Positions 48,001 to 59,439 of a DNA stretch of 64,000 bases are shown here, piece after piece. The stretch comes from Melanocharis versteri (taxonomy: Eukaryota; Chordata; Aves; Passeriformes; Melanocharitidae): positions 739,374 to 803,373 of the forward strand of contig VZTG01008661.1 in assembly GCA_013397845.1 (NCBI GenBank), given 5' to 3'. Each line of letters starts with the position of its first letter. Position 1 is the first letter of the stretch. The position numbers and the translations under genes are program-made. The notes beneath the pieces were generated by a model that saw nothing but the letters and a program-made list of their open reading frames with translations, made no database searches and was not told the origin of the DNA.

Positions 48001-48665
48001 CATACAAAGGCGAGTGCTCTTTTTCAGTGTATTAAACAAAGGATAATATTAAGTTTGGATAGTGGATAAAGTTAAGCTATGCTAATACTTATAATCAACT
48101 ACCACTCTGTTGAAATTAGAAATCATGCATTCCTGAGGTTTCTAGCTATTTTTCCTGCCAAGAACATGTAGTGCTTCTACCAACTGCATAGTAAAAACAA
48201 GAGACAGACTTTCTTGCACTGAAGAAGTGAGCAGTTTCTGTAAGCTCACCTTTAAATCAAGGACACCTTCACTATTGATCATTTAAAACAATCCAACTGC
48301 TTGATAAAGGGCAGTGAAAATATTATGTAGTTTGAGAAACAGCAACTGATCAGACTTTCTCTGCGGTGTAAAAACTTTAATTGCAGAAAATAGCGGGAGA
48401 CTAAGAGGGAGTAAGGCTCTTTCTCTTCCTCTCTCTTTCTCCCTGTTTCTCATTATTAAGAGGAAATTTGCCTGCTCCCTCTGAAACTGTCACCCTGTCA
48501 AGCTGAAAATTTTCCATAGGTGTGGAGCAGTGGATGCTGTGAGTGCATCCTGGAGCGCTGCGTGCTGGCTTTGGTGGAAGCATGGCCTCTTGGGTCTCAC
48601 CTGGACTAGAAAAATTGAGTCACAAACACTGCTGGAATGTCCATCCTTAAGCTGTTTTCATCACA
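45071..48665. other. Noncoding sequence; candidate conserved block at 47815-48000
   Basis: No gene. A C-run (CACCCCCCCACCCC) lies near 46585. The part 47500-47760 is open on both strands and its start (GTATCTACACTACACAG) faintly recalls an old repeat end, not enough to call. 47815-48000 has CACGTG, TTGATTAATTGAT and ATAATTAGC cores and no repeats. Confidence 0.4.
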
Positions 48666-48669
48666 GAGC

Positions 48670-48756
48670 CACGACTGATCCGATCTAGTGATATGATTGT
48701 TGAACTGGATGGATGGACCCACTGGAGGTCCCTTCCAGCCAGCATTTCTGTGAGTC
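48670..48756 (+). mobile_element. CR1 LINE 3' terminal stub, old
   Basis: GATCCGATCTAGTGATATG, GTTGAACTGGATGGATGG and GGAGGTCCCTTCCAGCCAG, ending ATTTCTGTGAG (48745-48755), follow the CR1 3' end ('GTTGGACTGGATGATCT...GGTCCCTTCCAACC...ATTCTGTGA'). It is divergent, so probably an older subfamily than the copy at 33751. Confidence 0.75.
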
Positions 48757-48960
48757 TTATCAACTTACTCTTCTCCAGGCCTCAACACAAGCTCATTATA
48801 CTCATGTACTTTGGCCCGGTTATTCTCTGGAATAAAGGTAACAAGGGAAAATACTTTGGCATGTAGTGCAGCCCATCCAATAGATCGTACAAAAGTATCT
48901 CCTTTCCTCTACTTATGGCATTGCAAAGACACTATTGCAACAATGTACAAGGCTGAATAA
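48757..48960. other. Unique noncoding sequence
   Basis: Nothing recognised. Confidence 0.5.
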
Positions 48961-49005
48961 AGAATAAAACTTGTATTAAAGTGAAGAATAAAACTTGTAT
49001 TAAAG
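48961..49005 (+). repeat. Perfect 21-base tandem duplication with 24-base period
   Basis: AGAATAAAACTTGTATTAAA plus G at 48961-48981 is repeated without change at 48985-49005, separated by TGA. A recent local duplication. Each copy contains AATAAA, so the block has two poly-A-signal-like hexamers in plus sense. Confidence 0.97.
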
Positions 49006-50728
49006 ACCTAGACTTTTCTATAAACATATGATTTGTCAGGTCTTAAGAAACGATGCTCCATATGCCTACTCTTCATCTGTTTCCTGTGTAATAGAATTGG
49101 GCCACATTTTATATCTGGAGATTGTATTTTTGTTGATTGTTCATGAGAGATATTGTACGGTTGTGCTTTTACTTTTAGATATATTATGCCAATGCCTGAA
49201 CCTCAGATGGGATTTAAAGACTCTTCTTCTGGTCTCAAGGCACTTGAAAAGTTATTTGACCTTCATAGGCAATGTGCAGCAAAACATCATTCTTTTTGCA
49301 CCGACAATGGTCTTCCGACTCAGCCTTGATGATCAAAAATTTTGAGAGGTAGAGTGTCAGGGCAACTAATACAGAAGGAAATATTTGTTCAATTCTAATC
49401 TAAAAAGACTGCCAACACACATCTGACTTTCTAAATGGGAAGTGCTAGTTTATATGTTGAGCCAAATAATGTAAATTTTTAGTGCTCCACCCAGGGTGAC
49501 AAGACCTTTATATTGTGCATATTTGTTCCATTTAGTGTAATTAATGATTACTTATTTTTAGTCAGTTTTGCCCCAAAGACGTAAGCAGCTTTATTAACTC
49601 ATTATTAAGAAATAATGGGCTTTCCATAATTACAGCGATCATCAGCTTCCAATGCAAGGCTTTATTTTTGCCTTCTAATTTTCACTTGGGAAAAAAAAAA
49701 ACAAAACTTAAACAACTTGCCCTGATAAGTACTGATTTTACTCCAAGGGAAAAAGAGAATTCTTCTATGGATTTTGATGAATAGTGACCAAACCACATCT
49801 GAATTACAGGTCATTAAAAATAAGCCATATTTCAAATTTTGGAATTTGGCTTGAACTTTACACTTGACACCTTTCTTTTTATGAAAAGTGTCATTCAATC
49901 GTTAATGATGAACAGTCAAATTCTGGACCTCACACTTTAAGTCCCAAGTGAAAAGTGATACCTCTTAGAACACATTGCACCTTGAGTTAGAAGAAACAGA
50001 GAGACTTAAGAATTATGATTGCTGCTCCCATCCACAGCACTGTAAATTGAATGGCAATCTGTCTGACCATTGGGGTACCTGTCAGTAAAAATTTTTTTAA
50101 CTACATCACTAGCACTCCTTATACCATGAAGTATTTATCCAGGGCTTATCATACATTTCTGAATTATTTTTCCCTTTTTGTTCCTTTCCTATTGGTATCT
50201 TGTCTCATTTTTTGACCTGTTGTAAGGTGACTGATTTACTGACTAGCATTCCCTAAATGATTGTTACCTTACTCTTTTTTATGGGTTTTTAAGGTTTCCA
50301 TGCTATCCTAAAATCTAGTGGGGATTTCCACTTCCCTCATTATTATAAAGCCAAACACAGAATTGATCTGGACCTGGCATGAACGCTACAGCAGAGACCT
50401 CCATGTCTCTCTGGGGAAGATAACAGCTGGTGAAACAGAGCAGCTAGCAGGGAACAGAAACCTTCTCCAATAGCATATTTGTTCCAAGGGGTTTCTGCCC
50501 TCTTTAGTCCCTTTTGTCTCAGTGTTTCTTCCACAAATATGCACTGAGATATCTCCATATTGATATCTTTATGTGCAACAGAAGTTTTCATTCTCTTTGT
50601 AGTCAAAGGAGACTGCATTCAAAAGAGCAGAGATATGTATTCACGTTAAGACCAAGAAACAAGCTGGGGGTTAGATTATAATTGTATAGGTTTGGTTATT
50701 AGGGGCAAGGAAGTTATCTTTGCTGTAG
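49006..50728. other. Noncoding sequence; candidate conserved block at 49530-49680
   Basis: A 105-codon frame at 49028-49345 has a hydrophobic start but no recognised domain. 49530-49680 contains GTAATTAATGATTA, ATAATTACAG and a CCAATGCAAGG motif in repeat-free sequence typical of conserved enhancers; inference. Confidence 0.35.
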
Positions 50729-51475
50729 CATCATAAGACCATAGGAAAACCTAGGTTGGATGGGACCTCTGGAGACCATCTTGTATGAACTTCTGTCGAA
50801 ATCAGTTCTAGGATATTCAGAGCACTGTGAAGCCAAGTCTTGAATGTTTTCAGAGAAGGAGACTCCAGTGCCTCTCTGGGCAATCTAACCCTAAATTTTA
50901 TTGTTCTCATGATGATTTTTTTCTAACATCTAGATAGAATTTCCCTTATAGCCATTTTATTGTGTTTCTTATGTCCTGTCACTGTACATCCTTTGGATGT
51001 ATATTCATCTTCTGTAAAGCTGGCTTTTAGGTATTAAAGGCTCTGATTAGGTCCCCCTTAAACTTCCTCTTCTCCAGGCTGAACAAACATAATTCTATCA
51101 CTCTTTTGTCATATGTAAAATCCTCTAGTCCTCTAGACATCTTGGTAACCCTCCACTGAACCCTTTTCAATTTTCCAATGTCTCTCTCACACTGCAGGGA
51201 CCAAAATACATTCAGTATTTGAAACACGGCCTAACGAGGGCTGAATAGAGTTCATGATCACACTCCTTTGCACCATTCATGCATCTAGAAAAAATTATCA
51301 TGAGGAGCTCTTCTGCAATTTTCTCCAGGGCAGAAGCAAGGCTGGCTGGTCTGCACTTGTCATTTCTTGTAGATGGGCATAATAATTGCCCTTTTCTGGT
51401 AATCTGTGGCTTCATTTGAACTCTGCAATCTTTCAGAAATAGTAGGCAGTGGCTTTGAAACAATGAAAAGAAACC
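50729..51475 (-). mobile_element. CR1 LINE fragment with large internal deletion
   Basis: Plus strand, from the tail: CATAAGACCATAGG, CTAGGTTGGATGGGACCTCTGG (50752), TTAGGTCCCCCTTAAACTTCC (51047), CTTCTCCAGGCTGAACAAAC (51069), GGTAACCCTCCACTGAACCC (51144), CTGCAGGGACCAAAATACA (51194), AGGGCTGAATAGAG (51237). After about 51270 it continues with GAGGAGCTCTTCTGCAATTTTC, GCAAGGCTGGCTGGTCTGCA (51338) and GCCCTTTTCTGGTAATCTGTGG, which match a part of CR1 that in longer copies is many hundred bases further from the tail. So either an internal deletion or two separate insertions. Old and decayed; no intact frame. Confidence 0.85.
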
Positions 51476-51843
51476 CTTTGATGCATCCTATCCAGTTCAA
51501 CACACTTGTATACGTGAAACTTGTAGAGATGATCACCATTTAGACCCTCCTCCACTGCTTGTGGTTCACCGTTTGCTTTGACTGACTTCTTTACACAGAG
51601 ACTTAGAGGATGATATTATCTGCGAAGACTAAGACAAAGAGATTTTATTTATTCAGGGTGTGTAACAGATTGTAGCTGCCTCTAGAGGTTATTGCAATGC
51701 AAATAATAACAGTGGCAGTGACTGCATTAAACCTCATGAAGTAAATCAAATTACTATGCCTTAATAGGTCGCTGAAGTAATATTATTTAACTTTTGATGT
51801 CTGCATTTATGTGTCTACATTCAGTCTAGTGATTCTGATGCTT
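51476..51843. other. Unique noncoding sequence between CR1 and LTR
   Basis: Nothing recognised. Confidence 0.5.
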
Positions 51844-52282
51844 TGGAATGGCTACCTGAAACAGAGGCTGGACAAGATTAAAAAAATAAAAGTGGGTATT
51901 TATTGAAGGCCTTCGATAGGTACACCCTGGGCAGTCAAAAGCCTCCAAGAGGGGATACACACAAGATGGACGACAGTCGCAAGTTTTTCTCACAATTATA
52001 GGTTTGGTCCATTTACATATCAGGGGTTAATCCTCCAATTACAGCTTCAGGTAATAAAGTTATTTACTCCAAGTTTGCCACCCCTCCCCAACTCGCTGTT
52101 GTTTACATCTCTTGAGGCCTGAGACAGTGAGGTGTCCTTGAGTTTCAGGCCCAGAGAGGAATTGTTTTGTATGAATAAAATGGGAGAACAGTAGCTGACA
52201 GGCTATGGAGTTTTAGAGTTATACACTAAAGCAGTACAGGATCTGAAAAATAGAAAAGCTAAATCTTAAGGCATCAATTCCA
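51844..52282 (-). mobile_element. Solo LTR of an endogenous retrovirus
   Basis: A 439-base unit bounded by TGGAAT at 51844-51849 and ATTCCA at 52277-52282, the short terminal inverted repeat typical of LTRs. Read on the minus strand, an AATAAA poly-A signal lies at 51904-51899, near the 3' end, and a degenerate TATA-like box (CCTATAATTG) about 100 bases before it near 52000-52009. The plus-strand order (GAAACAGAGGCTGGACAAG, GGGTATTTATTGAAGGCC, TTTGGTCCATTTACATATC, CCCCAACTCGCTGTTGTTTA) is like LTRs I remember from passerine genomes. No gag, pol or env sequence is next to it, so it is a solo LTR from recombination. A clear target-site duplication was not found. Confidence 0.8.
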
Positions 52283-53055
52283 GGCTCCTTTCACTTCATT
52301 GGAGAGAAATAGGTGGTATAAGAGTGATTCACCTGACTTTAGACGTTTACTACAAAATGAGATGATTTGTGCTTTGCGCTGACTTTATTTACCAGACTGG
52401 ACAGTGATGAGCTCAGACACAGGTGTCTACACTTGTGAGATAAAACCCCACATTTATCCACTCTTAGCCTGTGCCAAGTGTGAGGCAAAATTCTTATTCC
52501 AGCAGCAGAGAAAAAGGAGTGAAAAACTGACTTGATCATGTGGTGCAGCTCAGTTTTTGCCCAGTAACTTGGTAGGTCACATTAAACCCCATCAAACACA
52601 TGAGCTTTCAGTGGCTTCAGTTCTGATTTCTCAGCAAAGCCGGGCTGAAACCAGCTGGACAATGGTAGAGCTGTTAAACAAGAGAGTAAACTAAATAGTT
52701 AAAGTGAAAAAAATTAAAACACAGAAGAGAATAAATAGAAAGTTATTTAGCTTCTAAAGCCAAATAAACCTCTTGGGCTTCTTCTAGAAATTTTTAAAGA
52801 GAGCAATGGGTCTCATACTAGTAGCAGCATAGTGCTTTCCAACCAGCACACCTACTGTTGAGCATGACACCGGAAAAAAAATCAGCACCTTTAGCCTCAG
52901 TTGTGGCAGCTGCAGAACAGATGGAGATCAGTGTTGTTTGACTCCTCCACATCTAATTAACCTGTACAAAGGGGAAGGTAGTCATAAGATCCTAAGTGAA
53001 AAACCCTGTGTCTCTGTTAAAGGCCTTTTCTCTCCAAGAGTGGTGAAAAGCAGGG
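52283..53055. other. Unique noncoding sequence
   Basis: No internal retroviral sequence, primer-binding site or polypurine tract was recognised next to the LTR. Nothing else identified. Confidence 0.5.
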
Positions 53056-53125
53056 AGAGCTCTGTATCTTAGCAGGTACAACTCCTGCCTTTCAACACAG
53101 AGGCCACACTTTGTGTTTAAAGGAG
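53056..53125 (+). repeat. tRNA-like relic, possibly a decayed tRNA-derived SINE
   Basis: GAGCTCTGTATCTTAGCAGGTACAACTCCTGCCTTTCAACACAGAGG-like order (53057-53103) recalls a tRNA: a box-A-like TATCTTAGCAGG, then an anticodon-arm-like ACTCCTGCCTTTCAACACAG. The B box (GGTTCGAATCC) is not preserved (TTTGTGTTTAA instead) and no clean cloverleaf forms, so it is not a functional tRNA gene. Confidence 0.3.
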
Positions 53126-56100
53126 CTGCTTACTTTAATTCAATGCATCTCACCTCAGAACTAATGCTGTGGCCTAAATTAAAGAATGACTTGACTCTCA
53201 ATTCTGTTGTCAGCTAAGAATCACATATTCTGGAGGAAGTTTAGGTGACCTAGTAAAGTCTAAACTCATCTATTGGTAGACAAAGAAGGAAGAGAGCACA
53301 AAATCTGCTATTACTGTAAATACTGCACTGCAGAAGACGTGAATATGCACAAAATCTGTTCTGAGACATTCTGCCAGTTTGTTCTCTACAAAGGCATATG
53401 TACACATATAGATACATAAACGTGTGTTCCAAATGCTGGATATACAACATAGCATGTTTACAGCAGAAATATATTTCAAGAATTCCTGTTTAACAGAGGC
53501 AGAGATGACTAAATATTTAACTTGTGTATGTAATGAACGGTAGCCATTTGCACAGCCATAAATTTCAGCATCCATGAGGAGAGGTGGATTCTCATCCAAA
53601 TTTTCCTTTGCTCTTTATAGAATTGCTTGCTATTTATTCCAAGATGGAGTTGTTTGAGAGTGAGAATCACATGATGAAACAGGCTTGGTGACTTAAAAGT
53701 ATGAATTCTCTGATCTGAAGAATTTATACGCTATTAAAACAGATAAGAAATACAGTTTTGGGAATGTGGATGTATGAAATGAGCGAGAAGAATTGCTTTC
53801 AAGAGTCGTGCTATTACCATGCTTTAAAAAAAAAAAAAACCAATACACAAATCACATGATTTTTCCTTGTAAATAATGATGTTTTGGCAGTTGACTTGGT
53901 CAGATGCTTACTGAAAATCAAATTTTAAAAAATGTGTTTTTTAAATAAATGTAAACGTTAACAAAACACATTCATAGTAATAATTACAGATGGTGTCAGT
54001 GAGGAAAAAAAGCTTAGCAGGTGTTGACCCAGCCAATATTCCAACATATTTTATGTTATTGCCCAATATAATAACATTAGACAACGACATCACCATACCA
54101 CTTCAGAGGTGTAGGTATTCATCAGAGGGTCATTAAATACTGGATTTTCTCAGTGTCACACAACTGCAGAAACAGTTGTGTTGGATATTTGTGCTGATCC
54201 ACTGAGAAAAGTGTCAGTGTTGAATGGCTCTAAAATGTCCTGTTCTTTAGCTATATGAAACATGCAGAGGGTTGAAATTTAAGCCTATGTCAGTGAGTAA
54301 AGAATCAGCAACAATATTTTTGTCTTCTTTTTGAAAAAGAAAATTAAAAATCTGTCCAGGTTACTTCTGGGATTCTTAACAATGTTGATTTCTTGCCCAT
54401 TCTCTGTTTTGAAGCTGGTGTTATCTTCCATTTCTTAATTTCCTAATCTGGATTTTTAAGGATTCCTCTTCCCCTATCTAAACAGCTCTCTGTTGCTTTC
54501 AGCTTCACTTTAGTTTTCCTGCATAATTTTAACCTATGCTTGAATCTCCTAACATCTTAGTTTCTCCTGTAGCATTTAATCCAATTTTTTCCCTTTACTT
54601 GGAAGTAGACTCAGATCATTGTCATAGTCTGGGTCGTGCTGTATGCATTCTCTCATTTCCTAGGTTCAGGATAACATCTTTCTCTTTTCCAGTTTTCTAT
54701 TTGGAATGCAACTTGTAAAACAGCCTACATGTCCTCAATTTTAATTGAATGAATTGGCCTACCTGTATGCTTAAAGCAAGCATGCATTAAACACCCTGTT
54801 GGAACAAGCCCTGCTGGTTTCGTCCAAGCTGAGAAGAGACTCTTGATGTACTACAATCAATACTTATTGCTATTGCCATTGTTACTATTATTCTGGAAAA
54901 CTTCCCTTGGCAAGAGTCCCAGCCATAAACTAGCATCCTCTTATGTTTAATATGATGCAAATTCAGAATAGGAGATTCGGTGCTTTCTTCTCTCAGAACT
55001 TCATGCAGAGAACTAGACTGAAGATCACACAGGAACTTCTCAGAGCATCTATGCAGGAATGGGCAACACAGCTGGAAATGAAAGGAATTCGGTTGGCTTG
55101 TAGAGGGTAGAAACTATTTCCTATCAGAATTGAGTCAGGTAATTTGATTTTCTCGCAATGACTACCCTTCGTAACCAAGCAGCTGTAGAGTGCAAAATAA
55201 TGTTATTATGGCCCAGAAAAAAGCTGTGAGACTGTCCTCTCCATGGCAGTGTTACAGCTGATTGTTACAAAAGAAGCAGTCCAGCCACCAATCTTGCTAA
55301 ATGTTGGTTTGTTGTTTTTTTTCTTTTGTGATAGTTAAAAATTACAGAATAATTATGTATCCAAGAGATAAATTTTGGATCATTGACAGTCCTTCCTCTC
55401 AGAAGTGGCACTGCACTGTAATATGCTGGGTTTAGAGGGACAACAGTCCTGGATCAAATATTCCACTATTTTTAAAAGGGCTTTCCATGTCAAATCTCCT
55501 GTATTTTAAAAAACATTTTACACAGTTACATCAGCACTCCTACAACTTCTTACTTATTAAATATAGTTCCCAGTGTGACTCCCTGGCTTAAATACAACAG
55601 GTACTTTTACAAAACCTGGTTTGAGTTTTTAGTGCAGCTGTGCAGAACTTTCGTAATGAAACCCAAAACCCACCCAGGCTTGAGTTTCATTACAAATCTG
55701 AAACATACATCAGGTTCTCTAAAGGGTTTGTCAGAGTTCACAACTCTAAAGATTTGAGGCTGGATGAAGAAAGTCTATGGTGAGTTATGATTTCAGGCGC
55801 AGGCCAGAGAAAATGTGGTTTGACCCTCAACAAGATAAAACCTGTTGGTTAAAAAAGAATAAGTCCTTGCAAAGGGAAAATAGGGAATGAGTTTCATAAG
55901 CTCTGGTTGTTGCATATAAACCAAAGTTTTAACCTACAAACCTGTGTAGGTGAAAGTTTTACCAACACTTATGATTGCTTATTTTTCTTTTCTCTTATAC
56001 ATTTCTATATGCTTGGCATTTGTTGTATTGAAATTAAACTCGCTTGTGCGGTTCTCAAATAGCCAAGTAAAAGGGTAGTACAAGGGTAGTACAAATGCAT

Positions 56101-56135
56101 AATTCTACTGATCTAACAGAGAAACCAAGGAGTCA
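53126..56135. other. Unique AT-rich noncoding sequence
   Basis: A run of 14 A lies at 53826-53839. No gene: the 109-codon minus frame at 53270-53599 has no domain and overlaps another minus frame. No other repeat recognised. Confidence 0.45.
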
Positions 56136-56139
56136 GGGA

Positions 56140-56252
56140 GTCAAGGAGTCAGGAGATGGATTCTGTACATGCTTTGACAACTGACTTGTTATCTCATCTT
56201 GCGCAATGCGGAGAATATTTCTGGCTGTTTATTCCCATGTCTCAGAAATGGT
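56140..56252 (+). mobile_element. MIR SINE relic, degraded
   Basis: GGAGTCAGGAGATGGATTCTG (56147), CAACTGACTTGTTATCTCATC (56178) and CTGTTTATTCCCATGTCTCAG plus AAATGG near 56225-56250 follow the MIR order 'GGAGTCAGGAGACCTGGGTTC...TGACTTGCTGTGTGACCTTG...AGTTTCCCCATCTGTAAAATGG'. The copy is weaker than the one at 28570. The preceding triplicated AGGAGTC/GGAGTCA (56128-56153) may be local slippage. Confidence 0.5.
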
Positions 56253-57549
56253 CTTACCCTCTGAAGTAAAGCAACTCCAAGCTACAAGTCCATGATAATA
56301 CAACCCTACCATTTCTCATTCCAGTGTTATTTGCTCACAACCAGCCTGTGTGCTTCCACATTGTCCTCCACTGGAGGGGTGAGGAAAGCAGGTCTTTGTG
56401 CAAAGGTACGCTAAAATCACAGGTATGAAAATACGAAATCTGCTATCTCAGAATAATTGGTGATAGTTCATGCTCTTGCTTCAGACATTTCCTCTTTCTG
56501 TCTTTCTTTTGCTTCATCCATTAAGAGTCCAGTGAGGGTATTTATCAGAAATGCCTTTCCATCCATCGCTCCCAGAGTTCCAAGGAGGAAATGTGCACAT
56601 TTTTGTGCAGTTTTACAGTGTCTGATTTTTGCCAAGACCCAATTAAAAGGTCAAACTGACAGTAGGCTGAAAAGTAAGTTTCAAAACCATCCCAATAAAT
56701 TATGATCCTAAGTTACCCTTTAAAAAGTGGTTTAGGTATTGAAAAGACTGATTTGCATTGAAACTTTATGGTATATCAATCACTTGCAAATCAATAAAAT
56801 AAGAAACTTTTCCCAAAATATGAATGTTTGAAGTGTTTGTGGGTAGAATCTCGGTTTTAGAAATTTAGCATATTGTTATAATGACTTTTGGTTCAGCTCC
56901 ATCACTAATTTTATTCAGCTGTGAAGGGATTGATGACAATTTTCATGTCAGCAGAAACAGAGTATCAGTGCAGGCTCAGATTTGTGTCTCTCTAGTAATT
57001 AACATATTTAACAGAAGAAAAATAGATTTTTTTTATCTTCTGCAAGAATTATTTAAGACATGGAGATAAAAATTGCTAAAAAAAGTCATAAATCTGTCAA
57101 AATTCACAGAACTTACAAGTTTGTCTTTTCATCCTAAAAACTTAGTTGGTGTAATCTTTACAGCATTGTTAAATGTAAGTAACCTCCAGTGGTCAATTGT
57201 CACTACATATACTGAAAAATCTTGAGGATGACTTCAAAAACGTCACCATTCTACTAACTGGGGCAGAGACTGAAGCTAGAAGGATGTTGTCCAGCTCTCT
57301 GCCAACCTGTTTCAATGTATGATAGTTAATAAGTGCATCACGAAGATTGGGCTGCAGGGTCCTGCATGGATCTGAAGGTACTGGCAGTTCAAATCCTACT
57401 TCTATTATTCCCTTTCTTAGCATTCAAACTATGCCTGCCCAACTGCATGATGAAGAGGCCACCTTAGGCTAGGATAAGTGGAAGAAGATTGCATGAGCTG
57501 TTGAACTCTTCCCACAAGGAAGAAATCCTTAAAATATTTGTTATTTTGT
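56253..57549. other. Unique noncoding sequence
   Basis: No gene or clear repeat. The segment 57420-57549 next to the CR1 copy does not match CR1 and is taken as host DNA. Confidence 0.45.
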
Positions 57550-57820
57550 GTTGTGATAGTGACAGGATGAGGAAATGGCCCCAGGCTGTGCCAGGGGAGG
57601 TTCTGGTTGGGAATCAGGAAGAGTTTCTTCACAGAAAGGGTTGTCAAGCATAGGAACAGGCTACCAAGAGAAAATGGTGGAGTCACCACCCATGGAAGTG
57701 TTGAAGAAATTACTGGATATGTCACTTAGTGGATGGTTTAGCTGATAAGGTGGTGTTTGATCAAAGGTTGGTCTCAATGATCCTGGACGTCTTTTCCAAC
57801 ACAACGATTCTATGATTCTG
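57550..57820 (+). mobile_element. CR1 LINE 3' fragment, 5'-truncated
   Basis: Plus strand landmarks in order: GATAGTGACAGGATGAGGAAATGG (57554), CCAGGCTGTGCCAGGGGAGG (57581), AAGAGTTTCTTCACAGAAAGGG, GTTGTCAAGCATAGGAACAGG, GGTGGAGTCACCACCCATGG (57675), GTGTTTGATCAAAGGTTGG, CTCAATGATCCTGGACGTC, and TTTTCCAACACAACGATTC then TATGATTCTG at the end (57792-57820). The complete avian CR1 3' tail is present, so orientation and 3' boundary are certain. The antisense open frame at 57429-57725 is spurious. Confidence 0.95.
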
Positions 57821-58768
57821 TTTTATTCAACATCCTTTTAACCTGTAACCTTAAGACCTGGAGACTGTTGTGAACTAGAATATGGTGCTTTGGCTTGTGA
57901 GTGGAACTGGTGATGGGGAATGCCTACAATAGTCTTTGAAGTTGCACGTAGCAAGTCATCATATACTGGGTTCCCTCTGGTATGGGGAACCACTTAGTTG
58001 TTAAATAAAACTGAGCACTCTCAACTCCATTTCAGAACTGAATTTTGAGAGCACGCTGCTCTACATGAATCCTATTGTCCTTATTCTTACAGCAATCAAT
58101 GAGAAAGACGGGTGATTTCTAGAAAAGCATTAGTTGATCTATGGATCCAAAGTCCTGCCAAGAAGAATCCCAAAATCTACATGATTACCCATAGCACTGG
58201 ATGGTACATTTGACTTCCTGATTTCCTGAGAAATGAAACAAAAAATGTGCTGCCAGACTGCTTCCAATTTTTCACCCATCCGAGGAAAGTCTGTAACTGA
58301 TCAGCTTTGCAATTAAGAAATATACGCTGGGAATGGTTGTTTGACATGACAGAATACGAAAAATTGGACAGAAGTCTCAATTCTCCTCTTTGTATCTGGA
58401 CTATTTATCCTTAAGAGGATTATCAAGTATACAGTTTGTAGATTTTAAAGCATATTTTGGGAATGATTTTGGAGAGTTGTGGTTGTCATATAGTCAGCTG
58501 TTAGTCCCTTGGATACACAGATCTTTCCACTCCTTGAAGGTAAGCTCTTGTCCCTGAGGTCAGATCAGAAATCTGTTCAACCTTTCCAATTCTTAGCAAC
58601 AGTAACAGAGGCAGTTTGTGGGGGAAAACATAGAGAAAATGAATCTACATTACATTGATTAAACCTGTAATTTTAAAGAAAATGCAATACATTTCAGCAT
58701 GGCATGTTATAATGGTAAAGATACAAGCCTCTGCTCCTGGTGCTCATTGAAAATAGAATGGCAACAAA
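57821..58768. other. Unique noncoding sequence
   Basis: Nothing recognised. Confidence 0.5.
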
Positions 58769-58791
58769 TAATTATTATAATTATTATTATT
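58769..58791 (+). repeat. Short (ATT)n-type microsatellite
   Basis: Alternating ATTATT/ATAATT triplets over 23 bases. Confidence 0.85.
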
Positions 58792-59439
58792 TAATTTGAA
58801 TAGTCTTTCAAAAAATCTAAATAAGCCACTAAGAGAATGAGATTATTAGAGAAGAAATACGTAAGTTTACACTGGAATATGTATTTTACTTCTTACTATG
58901 AAACAGTGTAATTCACATGCAAATTCTAAATCATGGTGCATTTTGGTGCTTATTTCTTTCTTTAAGTAGCAGGGATACTTACGGACAGTATTCTGCATGA
59001 TCACTTTGAATCAATATCAATCACAGTTCCATCCAGGATCTGATTGAAGTCTCTCACCTATTTCCACGTTTCTCTTGTGAAAAAAGAAAAGAGAACTTTT
59101 GATCTATTTCACTCTCACTTAATGCCTTGCACAAGTTTGCTCTGCCCAAAGGAGATAAGAATTCAAAGAGGTCTGAAAGACAATCAGAGGTATGTGAATA
59201 TATGCAGAGAAACCACAACCATTCTTTTTTGTCCCAACCCAAAATGACCCTTTGCAGCTCAGGCATCAATGGAGTGATGAATCAGCATCTTCCTGTGACA
59301 GTTGCAGTCCTGAAGGAGTAGTTTCTTCTCATGTTTCCCTCTGAGCAGTACAGCTGAGGGTACGCAGAGGTCAGGCTGGAGCCTTGGCCCTTAGTTTTAC
59401 AGTGTGAATTGTAAGAGTGTGCTCCAATCAGAAATAAAT
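58792..59439. other. Unique noncoding sequence
   Basis: Opposed and overlapping short frames at 59044-59321; none recognised. No repeats. Confidence 0.45.

Noticed and set aside
57429..57725. Minus-strand frame of 98 codons
   Set aside because: It is largely the antisense of a CR1 3' fragment.
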